From: Batillaria attramentaria
Taxonomy: Eukaryota > Mollusca > Gastropoda > Batillariidae
Reading direction: 5' to 3'
Assembly (NCBI GenBank): GCA_018292915.2
Contig: JACVVK020000089.1
Location: 98,501-162,500 of the forward strand
DNA length: 64,000 nt
Shown piece after piece: positions 45,350-57,587 of the stretch. Position 1 is the first letter of the stretch. The number at the start of each line of letters is the position of its first letter. The translations under genes were made by a program, and so were the position numbers. Under the pieces are notes generated by a model. It did no database searches, was not told where the DNA came from, and saw only the letters and a program-made list of their open reading frames with translations.

Positions 45350-45838
45350 CGGCCCCCGTAGTGTAGTGGTTAGCACTTCGGACCATGGACCGGGAGACCC
45401 GGGTTCGAGTCCCAGCTGAGGCAAGCGGGATTTTTTCCTACCTAGGTCGGCTCCTACCCAGAGCGGGTGTGCTATGGGCCCAATGGGGAGGCTGTTGCCA
45501 CACAGCCGAGATTCACCCACTTCACGGGTGCGACTTTAGGGGTGCTTCGCTTGGTATGACACGTCTTATGATGTGGATGATTTCACGGCCGGTACTTCAC
45601 GGGCCTGGTTAATGCCGGGATATTTATGACAGGAAGCGTGGAATGCGGCCATGTCCCGCAGTCCCAAACCACACGGACCTCCATTGCATCATCTTACCAT
45701 CATCCTCATCTCCATCATCATGCATAATAAAAAAAAAATTGCCCCAGCTTCCAAGCCCTCCGCGGATTCCACCCATTACCAGGGAGGAACACCACCGGAG
45801 TCGGCAAAGAGTTGTGGCAACAACAACAACAACAAAAA
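45350..45838 (+). mobile_element. Family D SINE, second copy
   Basis: Head cccccgtagtgtagtggtta with box B GGGTTCGAGTCCC, then the same body as 11276-11792 and a (CAA)n-A tail. Flanked by ACAGAGTAAGT (45337-45347) and ACAGAGTGAGT (45839-45849), one mismatch. Confidence 0.9.
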
Positions 45839-46133
45839 ACAGAGTGAGTCTGTTTGAAACGGGGGAAGGTAAAATAGGGACGTTTCACTTGCCACACCCT
45901 TCCGTGGCGTATTGTAACTTACTCTGCAAAACATTTTTGACGTTTTGACTATTTCCTAGCGCACAGAGCCCAAAACAAATTTGTCAAGTATATAATGTGT
46001 GAGACTGTAGAACGGGGATGAAGTGTACCGTTAGTCCAGCTGAACTGTTCACGGTGGGATAGTTCTGCCGACGTGGCACGACACTGTGACCATTTCTACG
46101 TAAGTAAATCTTAGTCCTGTTCGTAACATGGCG
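45839..46133. other. Non-coding stretch
   Basis: Nothing recognised. Confidence 0.45.
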
Positions 46134-46315
46134 CGTGGGTGGGTGTTCGGGAGATTAACGTCCTTTTCCACCACTTACTGGTGATATCAAAGACGGGGCA
46201 ACGATGAAAAAGCAAGCACAAGTATTTGGCCCCAGCCGGGATTCGAACTCACGACCCGAGCATTGGAAGTCCAAAGCTTACCATTTCGGCCACCCTGGCA
46301 CCCCCCCCCCCCCCG
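46134..46315 (-). mobile_element. Family A SINE with imperfect 11-bp TSD
   Basis: Full-length copy whose head end has expanded into poly-C (46301-46314). Flanked by GTAACATGGCG (46123-46133) and GTAATATGGCG (46316-46326). Confidence 0.9.
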
Positions 46316-46929
46316 GTAATATGGCGGGTCATATGTTGATCTACTTCTTTTGGGGCCTGTGGCTAATTATTCTAAATACTGTTTGATGTAACTCATTGAA
46401 CAACGTAATTTTTATAATATCTTTCTGTTATTGCATGCTCAGCGGGCTGTAAGAGAAATATCCTTTTTAAGGACAATAAACACGTACTGTATGCCACGAA
46501 AATAGTCCACTGACACCGGTTACCTCTAATCTAAACACCAACAAAAATTTCATCTTTTCATTTCTTTTTTGTTTTCCTTTTCCTCCCTTTTCTCATTTTG
46601 TTTCCTTTTCTATTTCATTTTTTCTTTCTCCTTTATTAGTGGTGCATACGGGGCCTTATTAGTGGGGCATGAATTACGATCAAACATGACCTCGCATGAA
46701 AAACTGCCTCTCGATTACCACAATCTCATTCAAGGAATTTTTTGCTTCAATTACCTCGCCGACAGAACGGAGTAAAGGAAAAATTACGAGGGTGAGAGAG
46801 GGCGATATTAAGGCCATAACTCACGCCAAAAAAAATTGATATCGCGTATTATGATATTTGACCTTTGCCTAATATGGTGTGGCATCGCACTACTAAGGTA
46901 ATATACGGTGCTTTCGCTTTCCTGCACAC
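46316..46929. other. Non-coding stretch
   Basis: AT-rich with T/C tracts at 46556-46640; no gene is recognised. Confidence 0.45.
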
Positions 46930-47195
46930 AGGTGTAATAAGCCAGATGCACTCCCCGGCTCGGCTGACTCCGGGGCACTTCTAGCCTCAAGCTGCATTGA
47001 TCCAGGGCATTTCCAGCCTGAAGCTGCATTGACCCAGGGCACTTCCAGCCTCAAGCTGCATAGACCCGGGGCACCTACAGCCTCAAGCTGCGCTGACCCC
47101 GAGCACTTCCAGCCTCAAGCTGCATAGACCCAGGGCACCTACAGCCTCAAGCTGCACAGACCCGGGGCATTTCAAGCCTCAAGCTGCAAAGACCG
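46930..47195 (+). repeat. ~32-bp minisatellite, locus 2 (about 7-8 units)
   Basis: Units gctgca(t/c)-gacccagggcacttccagcctcaa with the left flank gtgtaataagccagatgcac. Same repeat and flank as 15655-15845. Confidence 0.9.
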
Positions 47196-48301
47196 CCTGT
47201 TACACCGGCGCTCAGAAAATGCTGTGAGAACCATGTATTTTTAACGGTTGGTTTTTTTTGTTTGTTTTTTTTTTGTTTTTGTTTTTTTCATGCTTTACGT
47301 CAGACAGGGGAGCCAGACACAGCAGGCCGTGTGCCATGAGCGGAGGTAGGCCTACTTCTGTTCACAGCCGAGTAGTAGTAGGCAAGAAAGGTAGGTCGGG
47401 GTTCTTTAAATTAAAGCGGCACGTGGCAGGACGAGCAACTCCCACGTGTCAAAATGTGTTTTGCACAGATGCTGCCACTGTTGAACCAGTGGTCCTCCCC
47501 AAGTGTAGTTTACAGCTTTGTAAGCTTGCAATGTCGCCAGCGACCACGTGCAAGTTGCACCGTGACCGCCACTTGGCAGTAGCTGTGGTCGGTTTCATAC
47601 AAACGCGTCACTTCACTTACAAGTTATGAAAACGACCGCATTATCCGAATGGACCACTGACTTCATTCGAATACAGAGTTTCGTACACGCCCCCTCCCCC
47701 CCCCCCCAACACACCCACACTCACGCACTGTCACTACGCATCTACTTACGTTAAAAGGAATCGACCTTACTGTTCACATAGCAAATCGCCCAGTGTTTTA
47801 AAAAGATCAATAATTAATGTCTCCCGACTCGGTGCCCAGTCCCGGAGATCTGCAGGCGAAATCCACTGCCAATCGGTACTTCTTGCTCGATCGTACCATC
47901 GTACCGCCATCTTAAAAAAAAAAGGGCACACGCACCCCATGGATTTCCCTGGCGGTTAGACCTTCTTTTTTCTTTTTCTCTTTTCCTTTCTTCCCCATTT
48001 CTTTCCTTTTTTCCCTTCTATTTTCAAGAAGACGTTCTTACCCCTAGAAGCTCTTACTTTTCCTCCCCCCCCCCCCCCCACTCTGAAGGCATTATGCAGG
48101 ACAGGCGCGAAATGAGGTACTGGTCGAAGCTACTCAAGAAGTGTCTTCTCCATTTTCTCCAACACCCCGTCTTACGCAGGTGGTAAAGTATTAACGATAA
48201 TGGTGGGCGTTTAGCGCTGGAGTGATTAGCCACCTAAAGGGGGCCAATACTACCAGTTTTATGCTCGAGGATCGTTCCGAGCTCTTTTCATGGTATCTAT
48301 C
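47196..48301. other. Non-coding stretch
   Basis: It contains an unrecognised 123-codon frame (47258-47629) that opens in a T-rich tract, a poly-C at 48066-48079 and T/C-rich DNA. I see no supportable gene. Confidence 0.4.
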
Positions 48302-48376
48302 ATCGCACCACTTAGTCGGAATTCGAACTCACGACCGGTGCACTGAAGGTGCAGCGCTCTGCCGCTCGGCTATCCC
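48302..48376 (-). mobile_element. tRNA-like SINE head, separate family
   Basis: On the minus strand: gggatagccgagcggcagag (box A-like) and GAGTTCGAATTCC (box B-like). It differs from families A-D. No tail or duplication could be defined. Confidence 0.5.
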
Positions 48377-48600
48377 GGTGTCACAGGATATTTCGGAACC
48401 GGACGAATGGGAACCATTCCGATTTATCCTGGCCCTGGTGGCAGGATTTTTCGGAACCATTCCGATTTATCCTGACTCTAGTGACAGGATATTTGAAAAC
48501 CACCAGTATATTTCGGAACCGTCTAGAAGGTCATTAGCCCACATGAATTTTGTCTGCCAGGTGCGGGATAAATGGGAATGGTTCCGAAATAATGGGTCGA
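48377..48600. repeat. Inverted and direct repeats around ttcggaaccattcc
   Basis: cggaaccattccgatttatc occurs twice in direct orientation (48431-48470 region and just before). An inverted counterpart, gggataaatgggaatggttc, lies at 48565-48584. It could be a small MITE with decayed ends. Confidence 0.5.
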
Positions 48601-49264
48601 AGATGTCCGATGAGACAGCGATTTACAATAAGAAGGTATATATGGTTGACTAAATATGACAAAATAGCAGTTATAATAATAATAATAATACATAAATAAA
48701 CTAAATGTGTATTTTCCTGACGAAAATTCCTTTCTGCAAAAGAAAACGCACTTTTGTACAGGGGAAAAGTCCGGTTTTCTGCGGAAAAATCGACACCCCC
48801 TCCCCCCCCCCCCCCCAAAAAAAAAAAACCAAACAAACAAACAAATATAAAACATAAAAACAAAAACAAAAAACGGAAATGGCAAAATAACAGTTGTCTG
48901 CAGAAAAACTGTTTCCAGACAGAAATACAGGATTCTAGATTTTTCTACAGAAAACCATTTTTTCCCTGCTAAAAAGTATCATTTTTCTGCAGAAAAATAT
49001 ATCTTGCAGAAAAACAAAACTGTCGATTTTTTTCTGAAGAGAAAATGCTATCTTCTCAACCACATAATTTCTCATCGTAAATCGCCGCCTCATCGGACAC
49101 CTTCAAACTACCACGTTACACCCCTTGTGGAAGATTTCAAACAGCAGTAGGACGAATGGCAAGAGAAAATGCCACACAAGCTTAGCACCCCGAACGTATC
49201 ACTCACGAAATCTGGCAAAATTCTGCATCGTTGTTGTTTTTGTCTTGTTCTTGGTTTTTTATTT
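48601..49264. other. Non-coding stretch
   Basis: It contains (AAT)n at 48674-48690 and a C-to-A homopolymer junction at 48796-48828. The phrase ttctgcagaaaa recurs four or more times between 48730 and 49020, a loose local repeat. Confidence 0.5.
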
Positions 49265-49800
49265 GTTTGCTCTTTCGTTTCGTTTCGTTTCGTTCCGTTA
49301 CGTTCCGTTTCGTTCAATTCGTTTCGTTCAGTTCAGTTCAGTTCAGTTCAGTTCAGTTCAGTTCAGTTCAGTTCAGTTCAGTTCAGCTGATTGTTTTATC
49401 CCTCGTTTCGTTCAGTTCAGTTCAGTTTAGATTAGTTGATTGTTTTATCCCTCGTTTCGTTTCGTTCAGTTCAGTTCAGTTCAGTTCAGTTCAGTTCAGT
49501 TCAGTTCAGTTCAGTTCAGTTCAGCTGATTGTTTTATCCCTCGTTTCGTTCAGTTCAGTTCAGTTTAGATTAGTTGATTGTTTTATCCCTCGTTTCGTTT
49601 CGTTCAGTTCAGTTCAGTTCAGTTCAGTTCAGTTCAGTTCAGTTGATTGTTTTATCCCTCGTTTCGTTCAGTTCAGTTCAGTTCACTTTAGTTTGGTTGA
49701 CTGTTTTTTCCCTCGTTTCGTTCAACGCAGTTCAGTTGATTGTTTTATCCCTCGTTTCATTCAGTTCAGTTTAGTTGATTGTTTTATCCCTCCTATTTTC
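49265..49800 (+). repeat. (GTTCA)n array with ~139-bp higher-order period
   Basis: Runs of gttca alternate with gattgttttatccctcgttt blocks at about 49391, 49438, 49530, 49577, 49644, 49737 and 49777. The first pair recurs at +139 bp. Units decay towards the right end. Confidence 0.9.
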
Positions 49801-50343
49801 CATTGCCTGTTGACAGACGCCCTCCGAAGACCATACAAGCAAAATTTTCGTTTCGACTCCTTCCGATCCGTTTCATTTCCTTGTGTTTGTTTTATTCTGT
49901 TTTGTTTTGTTTTTCCTTCTTTTCCTTCTTTTCTTTATTACTGACTTTTGATCACCAGTCAATCAATCAAACAATATTTCATTAGCCTTTCAAAAATCCA
50001 AAAGAATTCAACCTCTCGCAAAACAATCTTACGCATGTAAAACATGTTGGCAGGGTCTCATTTCCACCTGAACCACGAGGGGCGCCCGAAAATAGATTCT
50101 CGCTTCTGGCCAAACTTCTGTCTCTCACTGCAAAATCCCCCCTCGCTTTACGATCGTTTTAGGATCGAACTTGATGAAGCCGTCCCACTTACTACAACAG
50201 TTTCTGGCACCTCTATTCCCCCCCCCCCCCCCCAGCTGGCTACTATACACGTTAAAGGGAATTCCTCGGATATAGTACTGGCACTAGCGCTCGTGTATGA
50301 TGTGCATAGCGTGCATTCCTTTGTAAAAGGTACTTCTCGGAAC
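49801..50343. other. Non-coding stretch
   Basis: Nothing recognised beyond poly-C at 50219-50234. Confidence 0.45.
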
Positions 50344-50776
50344 TTAAAGATCTGCAATCTCAACAAAAAGCCGCACACATTGCGTTTTTTTGTTGTTGTT
50401 TTTTTTTGTTTTTTTAACTGCGACTCCTTCCACTGCGCATAATTCAGGCAACTCTGTCACAGTTGCAGAGTTTTCAGCGCTTCGGGGACCCTTATAAAAC
50501 CAGAGCACGAGTTTGCCGTGACATTATTTGGCTTTTGGTCAGTGAGCGAGACACATCGCTACAGTGTCTAGCGGATGTTGAGTGCTGCACGATCTTTCTC
50601 GCTCAGTGTCAAAACGCGAACGGAGCTGTGAAATCAGGCTGCCCTTGGCTTTTATTGGGGTTTCAGGGACGCTGAAAACTCTGCAACTGTGACAGAGTGG
50701 ACTGTGCTTGCACGGTCGACTCTGTAAATTTTTTTCACGCTTCGGAAAGCTTTTTGTTGGGAGCTTAGATCTTTAA
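50344..50776. mobile_element. MITE H copy 1, nested double inverted repeats, TTAA flanks
   Basis: Outer ends TTAAAGATCTGCAATCTC at left and its imperfect complement (gagcttagatctttaa) at right are bounded by TTAA. Inside, a perfect 29-bp inverted repeat (ACTCTGTCACAGTTGCAGAG at 50451; partner ending 50698) frames a ~190-bp core. The TTAA target suggests a piggyBac-type origin. Copy 2 is at 53740-54302. No coding capacity. Confidence 0.85.
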
Positions 50777-50954
50777 GCAGAGTTGAGGGGATTTTTTGTT
50801 TTTTTTTTTGTTGTTGTTGTTGGGTTGTTTTTTTAGGTCAGCCCCTGCTTCTTATCTGTATTAACTGCGATTTGTGGTAAATTGGTAGACCGACCCTACA
50901 AGAAGTAGATAATATTGTACTATCCTGATTGCTGCAGATGACACACACACACGC

Positions 50955-51072
<118 letters not shown>

Positions 51073-51273
51073 CAAGTGATGGGCTAAATAAAACCCTTGA
51101 TAAATGCTGGCACAATGATATACAAACACAGCTTCCGCCCATTTCTTCCCTGTCTGCCCTCTAACACAAGGGAGAACCTTTTTATGCCTGGCCCTGAAAG
51201 GAAACGAAGTGCCACTCTAGTTCACACAAAAGCCCTTCTTGCAGGGCATACATTTCTGGAACAGGAATGAGCT

Positions 51274-51396
<123 letters not shown>

Positions 51397-51527
51397 GCGC
51401 AGTAAAGGAGAGGAGGGGGGGGGGTGAAAATATTGAGTGCTTTTCCCTAGATCAATGAAGCTCACGGTTACCCAACAAAAGGAAAACTCTAAATGTATGT
51501 CCAACATGACATACATACGCGCATATG

Positions 51528-51924
51528 GGGCGGTCGGTGGTCTAGTGGTTAAGAGACTTGTCACCAATGCGAGAGGTCAGAGGTTCGAGTCCCATTCGGG
51601 GCGAAGAATTTTTCCTTCTCGTACGTGGCACCGTTCATTCGGGCCGATCGTCGGGGGTTCTCTCCGGGTACTCCGGCTTCCTCCCCCTCTGCTTTGGAAA
51701 TGTTCAGCCCACCAAATTTAAAAAATAAATGCAATTCTAAATTCCGAAATTTAAATAGCTGAGCTGACCCTTCGCACCACGTGATTGTAATGTGTTTATG
51801 TCCAGTATGTGAGAGGATGCGTGTGATTCACGTGAGCGTGCGTGTTGGGTTCAGTTCGCGGCGCTTTGAGCCGATTCATGCAATTGGGAAAAGCGCCTAT
51901 ACAATATTATTATTATTATTATTA
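51528..51924 (+). mobile_element. Family B SINE, best-preserved copy
   Basis: Head with box A-like TGGTCTAGTGGTTAAG and box B GGTTCGAGTCC, body gtcgggggttctctccgggt, ggaaatgttcagcccaccaa, then ttcgcaccacgtgattgtaa, gcgctttgagccgattcatg and an (ATT)n tail. It serves as the reference for the family. No clear target duplication. Confidence 0.9.
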
Positions 51925-52087
51925 TATCCACAATGCTGACTGGAGGTGCGACGCCGGCGAGACAACTCAGTGTCGACAAACTCTCACCGGTAACTGGGAC
52001 GAGGTAACTGCGCACAAGCGGACACTGACCCAACGCAGAACGTGGGTGACTCTTCATTATTTTACTCTTGAGCCCGGATACCTGCTG

Positions 52088-52527
52088 CTGCAGTCGTAAG
52101 AACACAAACTGACCGTGAGGTACCCTGTCTGGCGAGTGTGCTAGTCTGTAGTGATTTTTGTTGTCATGAAAAAGTGTCATTTACGTGATCTTTGTGTTAT
52201 GTAGGCCAAGGTGCATGCCAGGCGGTCGCAAAAAGAGGCAGGCTGCCAGTGAAGCTGGGACTTTTTGCGCAGAGGTCGAGCACAAGCGACGTAAGCGGAT
52301 TTGTGTGAACTGGCTCTCTAGCGTAGAGAGAAAGTACACGTGCATTACTCCAGTGAGGCCTGAGCGGAAAGGAGACAACCAAAATAGTTTTAAACTCCTG
52401 TCAGGTGCGTGCCTCTGAATGGTCTGTACATGGTAGTGATTGTTTCTAGATTGAAGCATTTTTAGGCGCTAATAGGGAATACATAGGTATTTTGAGGCCC
52501 TGTGTATTTGTGTCCTTCGGCCTGCAG
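52088..52527. mobile_element. MITE I copy 1
   Basis: The termini are inverted: CTGCAGTCGTAAGAACACAA at left and CTGCAGGCCGAAGGACACAA (reverse complement) at right. About 440 bp. Collinear with 56549-57034 and, inverted, with 60840-61523. The 77-codon Arg/Lys-rich frame inside is partly conserved among copies but broken in the others, so it is probably not coding. Confidence 0.85.
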
Positions 52528-52818
52528 AAACGCCAAAATAGTGAATAAAGGGCACTGCACCCGACAGCAAGAGTGCGACCACTTTATTTCAGCCCACACC
52601 ACATAAGCACTTTTGGCAAGTCACTGTACCTCTGACACAACAGCCGTGATTGTACATCACCATAAAACTTACTGGTGGAAGCCAGAGCCCCGCCACTTGT
52701 CTATGTAATGTGCGAGCCTTCTCCAGAGAACACGATAAGAACACTCGATGTTTTGTCATTTACGGGCTCGCTGAAATATGGCTACAATCAAAATGTACAC
52801 AGTAATCAATGAGGCGGG

Positions 52819-52820
<2 letters not shown>
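52528..52820. other. Non-coding stretch
   Basis: Nothing recognised. Confidence 0.45.
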
Positions 52821-52883
<63 letters not shown>

Positions 52884-52946
52884 GAGAGAAAGTCAAAGAG
52901 ACTGAGAGAGACAGCCAGATAGGTATGCAGGCGCGCGCGCGCACAC

Positions 52947-52999
<53 letters not shown>

Positions 53000-53046
53000 A
53001 GAGAAAGTCAAAGAGACTGAGAGAGACAGCCAGATAGGTATGCAGG

Positions 53047-53137
<91 letters not shown>

Positions 53138-53145
53138 AGATAGGA
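52821..53145. repeat. Composite (CA)n array with ~58-bp spacer
   Basis: Three (CA)n blocks are separated by two near-identical spacers (ggagagaaagtcaaagagac, tgagagagacagccagatag, gtatgcaggcgcgcgcgc) and followed by a third partial one at 53142. Same architecture as 16150-17008 with unrelated spacer sequence. Confidence 0.95.
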
Positions 53146-53739
53146 GAGAAAGTCATAGAGAAAGACAAACAGACAGGCATGCAGGCAGAGAAAGAGACAG
53201 ACAGAGATGCAGAGGCAGATACACAGAGAGACAGACAAAAAGTAAACGAACAACAGAAGGGATAAAGAACACTAACCAATTGGTGCCGTAAACACACGAA
53301 CAAAATTCACGGCGCCATAAAATTGTACTGAAAGGAAAACAACACATCGCCTCCGCACTGTCATGTTGCTGACACCCTGACCAGTCACAAGCTCCCCCTC
53401 TGCAAAACAACCATCCTTTCATTAGTACCTGACCGAATTTGCACACTCAACACCACCCCCAAGGCTACCAGAGTCCGAACGTTCGGGTAATGAGAAAGAA
53501 AACAAAAAAACACACACAAACATTTCCCTAAATAGCAGAACGTAGGCCAAGTGCGTCTCGAAATGAGCAAGAATTTCAAGCACCCCTTGAACATCTTTTG
53601 TGTTTCGGTGTCAGATCTGCTTGTCAGAAATAGCAATCTGTCTTCAGCAAAACGCACCCGGTGTGTGTTATTAAAAACACATCAAAGTGCAGCGTTCTTT
53701 TTTTGTGTAAGTAGGCGGAAAAGAGAAAAATGAACGTCG
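53146..53739. other. Non-coding stretch
   Basis: GA/CA-rich start, then no recognised feature. Confidence 0.45.
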
Positions 53740-54302
53740 TTAAAGGTCTGCATTCTCAACACAAAGCCGTCAACTTTTTTTCCCTTTGGGTTTTTTTTTT
53801 TGTTTTTTTGTTTTGTTTTTTTTTTGGGGGGGGGGGGGTTGGGGGGGGGGCGGAGTTGGGTTTTTTTTCTTTCTTTTCTTTTTTTCAAACTGCAACTCCT
53901 ACGACTGTACGTAATGCAGGCAACTCTGTCACAGTTGCAGAGTTTTCCGCGCTTCGGAGACCCTTATAAACCCAGAGCGTCAATTTGCAGTGACATCATT
54001 TCGCTTTTGGTCACTGAGCCAGACACATCGCTACAGCGTCTAGCGGGTGTTGTGTGCTGCACGAGAAGACCAGCCACTGCTCGCTCAAATAATCTCGCTC
54101 AATGTCAAAAGTCAAAACGCAATCTGAGCTGTGAAAACAGGCTGCCCTTGGCTTTTGCAGGGGTTTCAGAGACGCTGAAAACTGTGACTGTGACAGAGTT
54201 GACTGTGCTTGTTGCACAGTCGGTTAGGATTTGTTTTTTTCTTTTTTCTTTTTTTAAAACACACACTGTTTTAGGCTTTTTGTTGAGATTGCAAACCTTT
54301 AA
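53740..54302. mobile_element. MITE H copy 2
   Basis: TTAA-flanked ends TTAAAGGTCTGCATTCTCAA (left) and the complement of TTAAAGGTTTGCAATCTCAA (right), closer to each other than in copy 1. The inner inverted repeat is retained (ctctgtcacagttgcagag at 53922; right arm shortened by a small deletion). T and G tracts (53793-53848, 53861-53885) inflate the left arm. Confidence 0.85.
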
Positions 54303-55827
54303 GCTCAGTTTCGAGGAGGACGTTTATGGTGACAGAAAGAATCTTTACACTGATCATTCATCAAGGTTTACTGCAGCACCACGCAGGTGTTTCTGTTGCT
54401 ATGTAATTAAGGTTTCCGAGGAACTGACAATTAAATGAGATTTTGTAAACCGGCATTTTCTTTCGGGTGTGGGTGAGTGGCTGTTTACGAGCCTTAACTT
54501 CTTTTGTCCCGCGCGAGAGTCTTTTCAACTTTTCAACGATGGTTGGGCACTAGGACAGAAAACTTTTTTCTTTCATTTTCTTTTTTTTTTAACCGAGCTA
54601 TACAAGTTCTGATTCTTTCGGAACTCCAACACTGGACCGACATAAACGCCCGAGGCTCAGCAAGCTGAGGCCCGCTGTGACAGCCGTTCTTACCGAAGTT
54701 ACCAACGAACCAGCTCCTTCACCACACTGCACGGGTATCAGGTGCGGAGAGCCGGCGACCGAAAGCTGATTCGACGTTGATGACGGCGCCAGAGGGACCT
54801 ACCACCCTCAGTCTCTATAATGAGGAACAACAACGGTTTCATTTTTCAAGGAAACTCAAAATTAGGGTCGCCTCTCTCGAGGGCGGGGAAAACGGGGAAA
54901 GTCGAGTAAAAAGAGCAATCCAATTCTTTTGTCCTGAGGGAAAGGAAGCCAGGAGGATTAGATGGCGTTACCGCTAGTCTCGGTGGTGGACGCAATGCAC
55001 CCCCCTCAGAAAGTCAAAACTTTAAAAGTCAGCCGATACTGGCGAAGGACCAAAACAAAAAAAAGTCAGACAAACAACCGAGGAAAAGTCCAAGTGCTAA
55101 GATTCTTTTAGGTAATTTTTTTTTTCGCAGGAAGCTCGAGGGTTTGAGAAAGGATGCAAAACAAAACAAAAAAGTCCACTGACGTGCTCTACTGGTGCTC
55201 CCTTCACCTTTTTTTCAGTAGAGTGGACCGGAGGTGTGGGGGGGGGGGGGAGAGAGAAGAAGGTGAAGGGACAGAAGAGGGGGGAAATGAGAGGAAAGCG
55301 AGGGGTCGGGATAACTCATGTGACCGAGCATCGCTCTTACACGGGATGACCGTGGGTTCGAAACCCAACAGGACCAAAATTTGAACAGGCTTTTCTGCAG
55401 CGTCCATGTCATCCCTAAAATCATCTTTCATGGTCAACAGAAGACTTTAAACCTGCAAACAATTCACCAACCATTAACACGGGGTTAAAGAGAGTGTCTC
55501 TACAGACTTGCGTTGTAATGAGGTGCAAACACCAGAGTATTCGGAACAAATTAATGCAGTCTCAAGCTTTAGTTCATCGATTACTATACCGCGAACTGCG
55601 TGTGAAACGTCCATTCATCTCTGTTTAGAAAGCAAGTGCACGACTCTGAGAGAGAGGAAGGGAGAGGGAGAGAGAGAGAGAGAGGTGGGGGGGGGGGGGG
55701 TGAGAGAGAGAGAGAGAGAACCTTGCAGCCTTTTATCCTTGACCACCACGAAATTCTGGCGTCACATCGCAGAGTTAATGTTACCGCTCTCGAAGCTCAT
55801 CTTTTAAGCGGAAGTCCAAGAAGAAGA
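54303..55827. other. Non-coding stretch with a possible tRNA-like segment
   Basis: At 55306-55376 a segment with GTGGGTTCGAAACCC (box B-like) and an accgagca upstream arm resembles a SINE head, single copy. (GA)n with poly-G lies at 55670-55720. No gene is recognised. Confidence 0.4.
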
Positions 55828-55885
55828 CTAGTTAGTTAGTTAGGGCTTTAATGCCGCGCGAGCATAAAGACTAATTCGCGGCTAA
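55828..55885 (-). mobile_element. Ultra-short (~60 bp) retroposon with TSD
   Basis: 58 bp in antisense: ttagccgcgaattagtcttt, then cgcgcggcattaaagcccta and a (ACTA)n tail. Perfect 12-bp direct repeat CCAAGAAGAAGA at 55816-55827 and 55886-55897; the GAA-rich target makes its exact edges slightly ambiguous. Confidence 0.8.
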
Positions 55886-55939
55886 CCAAGAAGAAGAAGA
55901 AGAGGGGCAGAGGTGGTGGTGGCGGTGGTGTCTGTATTA

Positions 55940-56069
55940 TACGGGTGATAGCAAAGACGTGGCAACGAGGAAAACGTCAGCAGTAATATTTGCTCCCAGT
56001 CGGGATTCGAACTCACAACCCGAGCACTGAAAAGTCCAAGGCTCTACAATTCGGCTATCCCGGCTCCCC
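55940..56069 (-). mobile_element. Family A SINE lacking its tail
   Basis: Head (ggggagccgggatagccgaa) and middle (gggtgatagcaaagacgtgg) are present; the ttaaacccccaaacaccc tail is missing. A (GA)n tract abuts the head. Confidence 0.75.
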
Positions 56070-56548
56070 AAGAGAGAGAGAGAGAGGAGGGAGAGAGAGA
56101 GAGAGAGGGAGAGAGAGAGATGTGTGTGCATAATTGAAAGCACTGTATACAAAGGAGGGCGGGAAGTCAGCGTCAATAGGAAATTCAATAGTGACCCAAT
56201 AGCGCTCAAATTTGGGGCGAGGGTGGCAAAGCCTGTTTAGGGGGTGGAGAGAAGAAGAAAAAATCCAATTCTAAGCCATCTTCCACATAGATACCATTTG
56301 CCTTTACTGGGTGTGGAGGTAGGAGGACGGGGACGCGACTAGGTCAGAAACAAAAGTAACGTGGACTAAAACGCTGACCTCAGCACGGGTGACCAAAGTG
56401 TACAAAACATAGCCCGTGCGAATCGAGTAAACGTCCACGCTTGTTAAATATACGGAGCAGGGGACTGTACCGAACAGTTACAGAACTAAGTACTGGGACG
56501 AAGCCGAAACAGAACGTACTCTCTGCTGCACAGCGCGGGTTAGGGACA
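56070..56548. other. Non-coding stretch with (GA)n
   Basis: (GA)n at 56070-56121; nothing else is recognised. Confidence 0.45.
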
Positions 56549-57034
56549 GTGCAGGTGTAAGGACACAAACTGACCGTGGGTCATGTTTGGTGTTTATTTG
56601 AGGTACCCTGTTTGGCGAGTGTGCTAGTCTGCAGTGATTTCTGTTGTCATGAAAGAGCGTGATTTTCGTGATTTGTGTGTAATGTAGGTCAAGGTGCACG
56701 TCTGGGGGTCACATCAAGAGGCAAGCTGCCAGTGAAGCTGGGACATTTTGCACAGAGGTCGAACACAAGTGACGCAAGCGTATTTGTGTGAACTAGCTCT
56801 CTGGCCTAACAAGAAAGTAGACGTGCATTACGCCAGTGAGGCCTGAGCGGAAAGAAGACATTCATTTTGTTTTTTAAAACCCCTGTTAGGTGCGTGCCTT
56901 AGAATGGTCTGTTCATGGTAGTCATTGTTTCCAGACTAAAACATTTTTACGGGTGATTATGATCCCTGAGGCTAAGAGGGAATATATACGCATTTTGAGG
57001 CCCCGTGTGTATTTGTGTCCTTCGACTTGCACAG
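56549..57034. mobile_element. MITE I copy 2
   Basis: Left end tgcaggtgtaaggacacaaa, right end gtgtatttgtgtccttcgac. Collinear with copy 1 and ~45 bp longer near the right end (gattatgatccctgaggcta). That segment is also in copy 3, so copy 1 carries a deletion. Confidence 0.8.
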
Positions 57035-57587
57035 GCTACGTCAGGGCTGAGGCAGATAGTTTGGCTTCGTCGCAGACTTGTATACTCCGTGTCTACGTCG
57101 CACACTTTGGGCCTCCGAAGATTGCGCGGGGCTCCCGCGGCCCACACCCCGCGACAGGTTTTATCAATCACCGATCGTTCCTAATTACTTCTTGCCCCTG
57201 CTGGAAACCAGTCTCCTCCTGGCCTCCCAACCCACAGAAAGTCACCAGTAATGAGATAGAGGTCTCGCCAGCGGAAGATTACTTGGACCGAAAGGTATGT
57301 ACAGACACGGGAAAAGAGCATTATTTGCACTGATTCGCTTCGGTCCAACTTTGTGCACACACACACTGGCGGTCTGGGCGAAATAGGTTCGATCAGGGGG
57401 AACGTATCGTACGGGCTGTCCAGACGGGTTAGAAGGGACAAGCGAGAGGAGAGTCAACAGGCTGTGATGGGGGGTTCCATCGGATTTCGTGGGAGTTGCA
57501 ACAGCGAGGGCCTGTGCTGTTCCGACGACGTAACATCACGGGTAACCGGAGAACACGGAAAACAGCCCCTGCGTATCGAGATAATAA
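57035..57587. other. Non-coding stretch
   Basis: A 147-codon open frame begins upstream inside the MITE and runs to 57333. No recognised domain and no support as a gene. Confidence 0.4.

Noticed and set aside
47258..47629. 123-codon plus-strand frame
   Set aside because: It opens in a poly-T tract that mimics a hydrophobic leader; no family resemblance.
49265..49400. Telomere-like repeat
   Set aside because: The unit is gttca, not ttaggg or another known telomere repeat, and it is mixed with unique blocks.
52185..52418. Arg/Lys-rich 77-codon frame suggesting a DNA-binding peptide
   Set aside because: It lies inside MITE I; the other two copies carry stops or frameshifts, so it is not conserved as protein.
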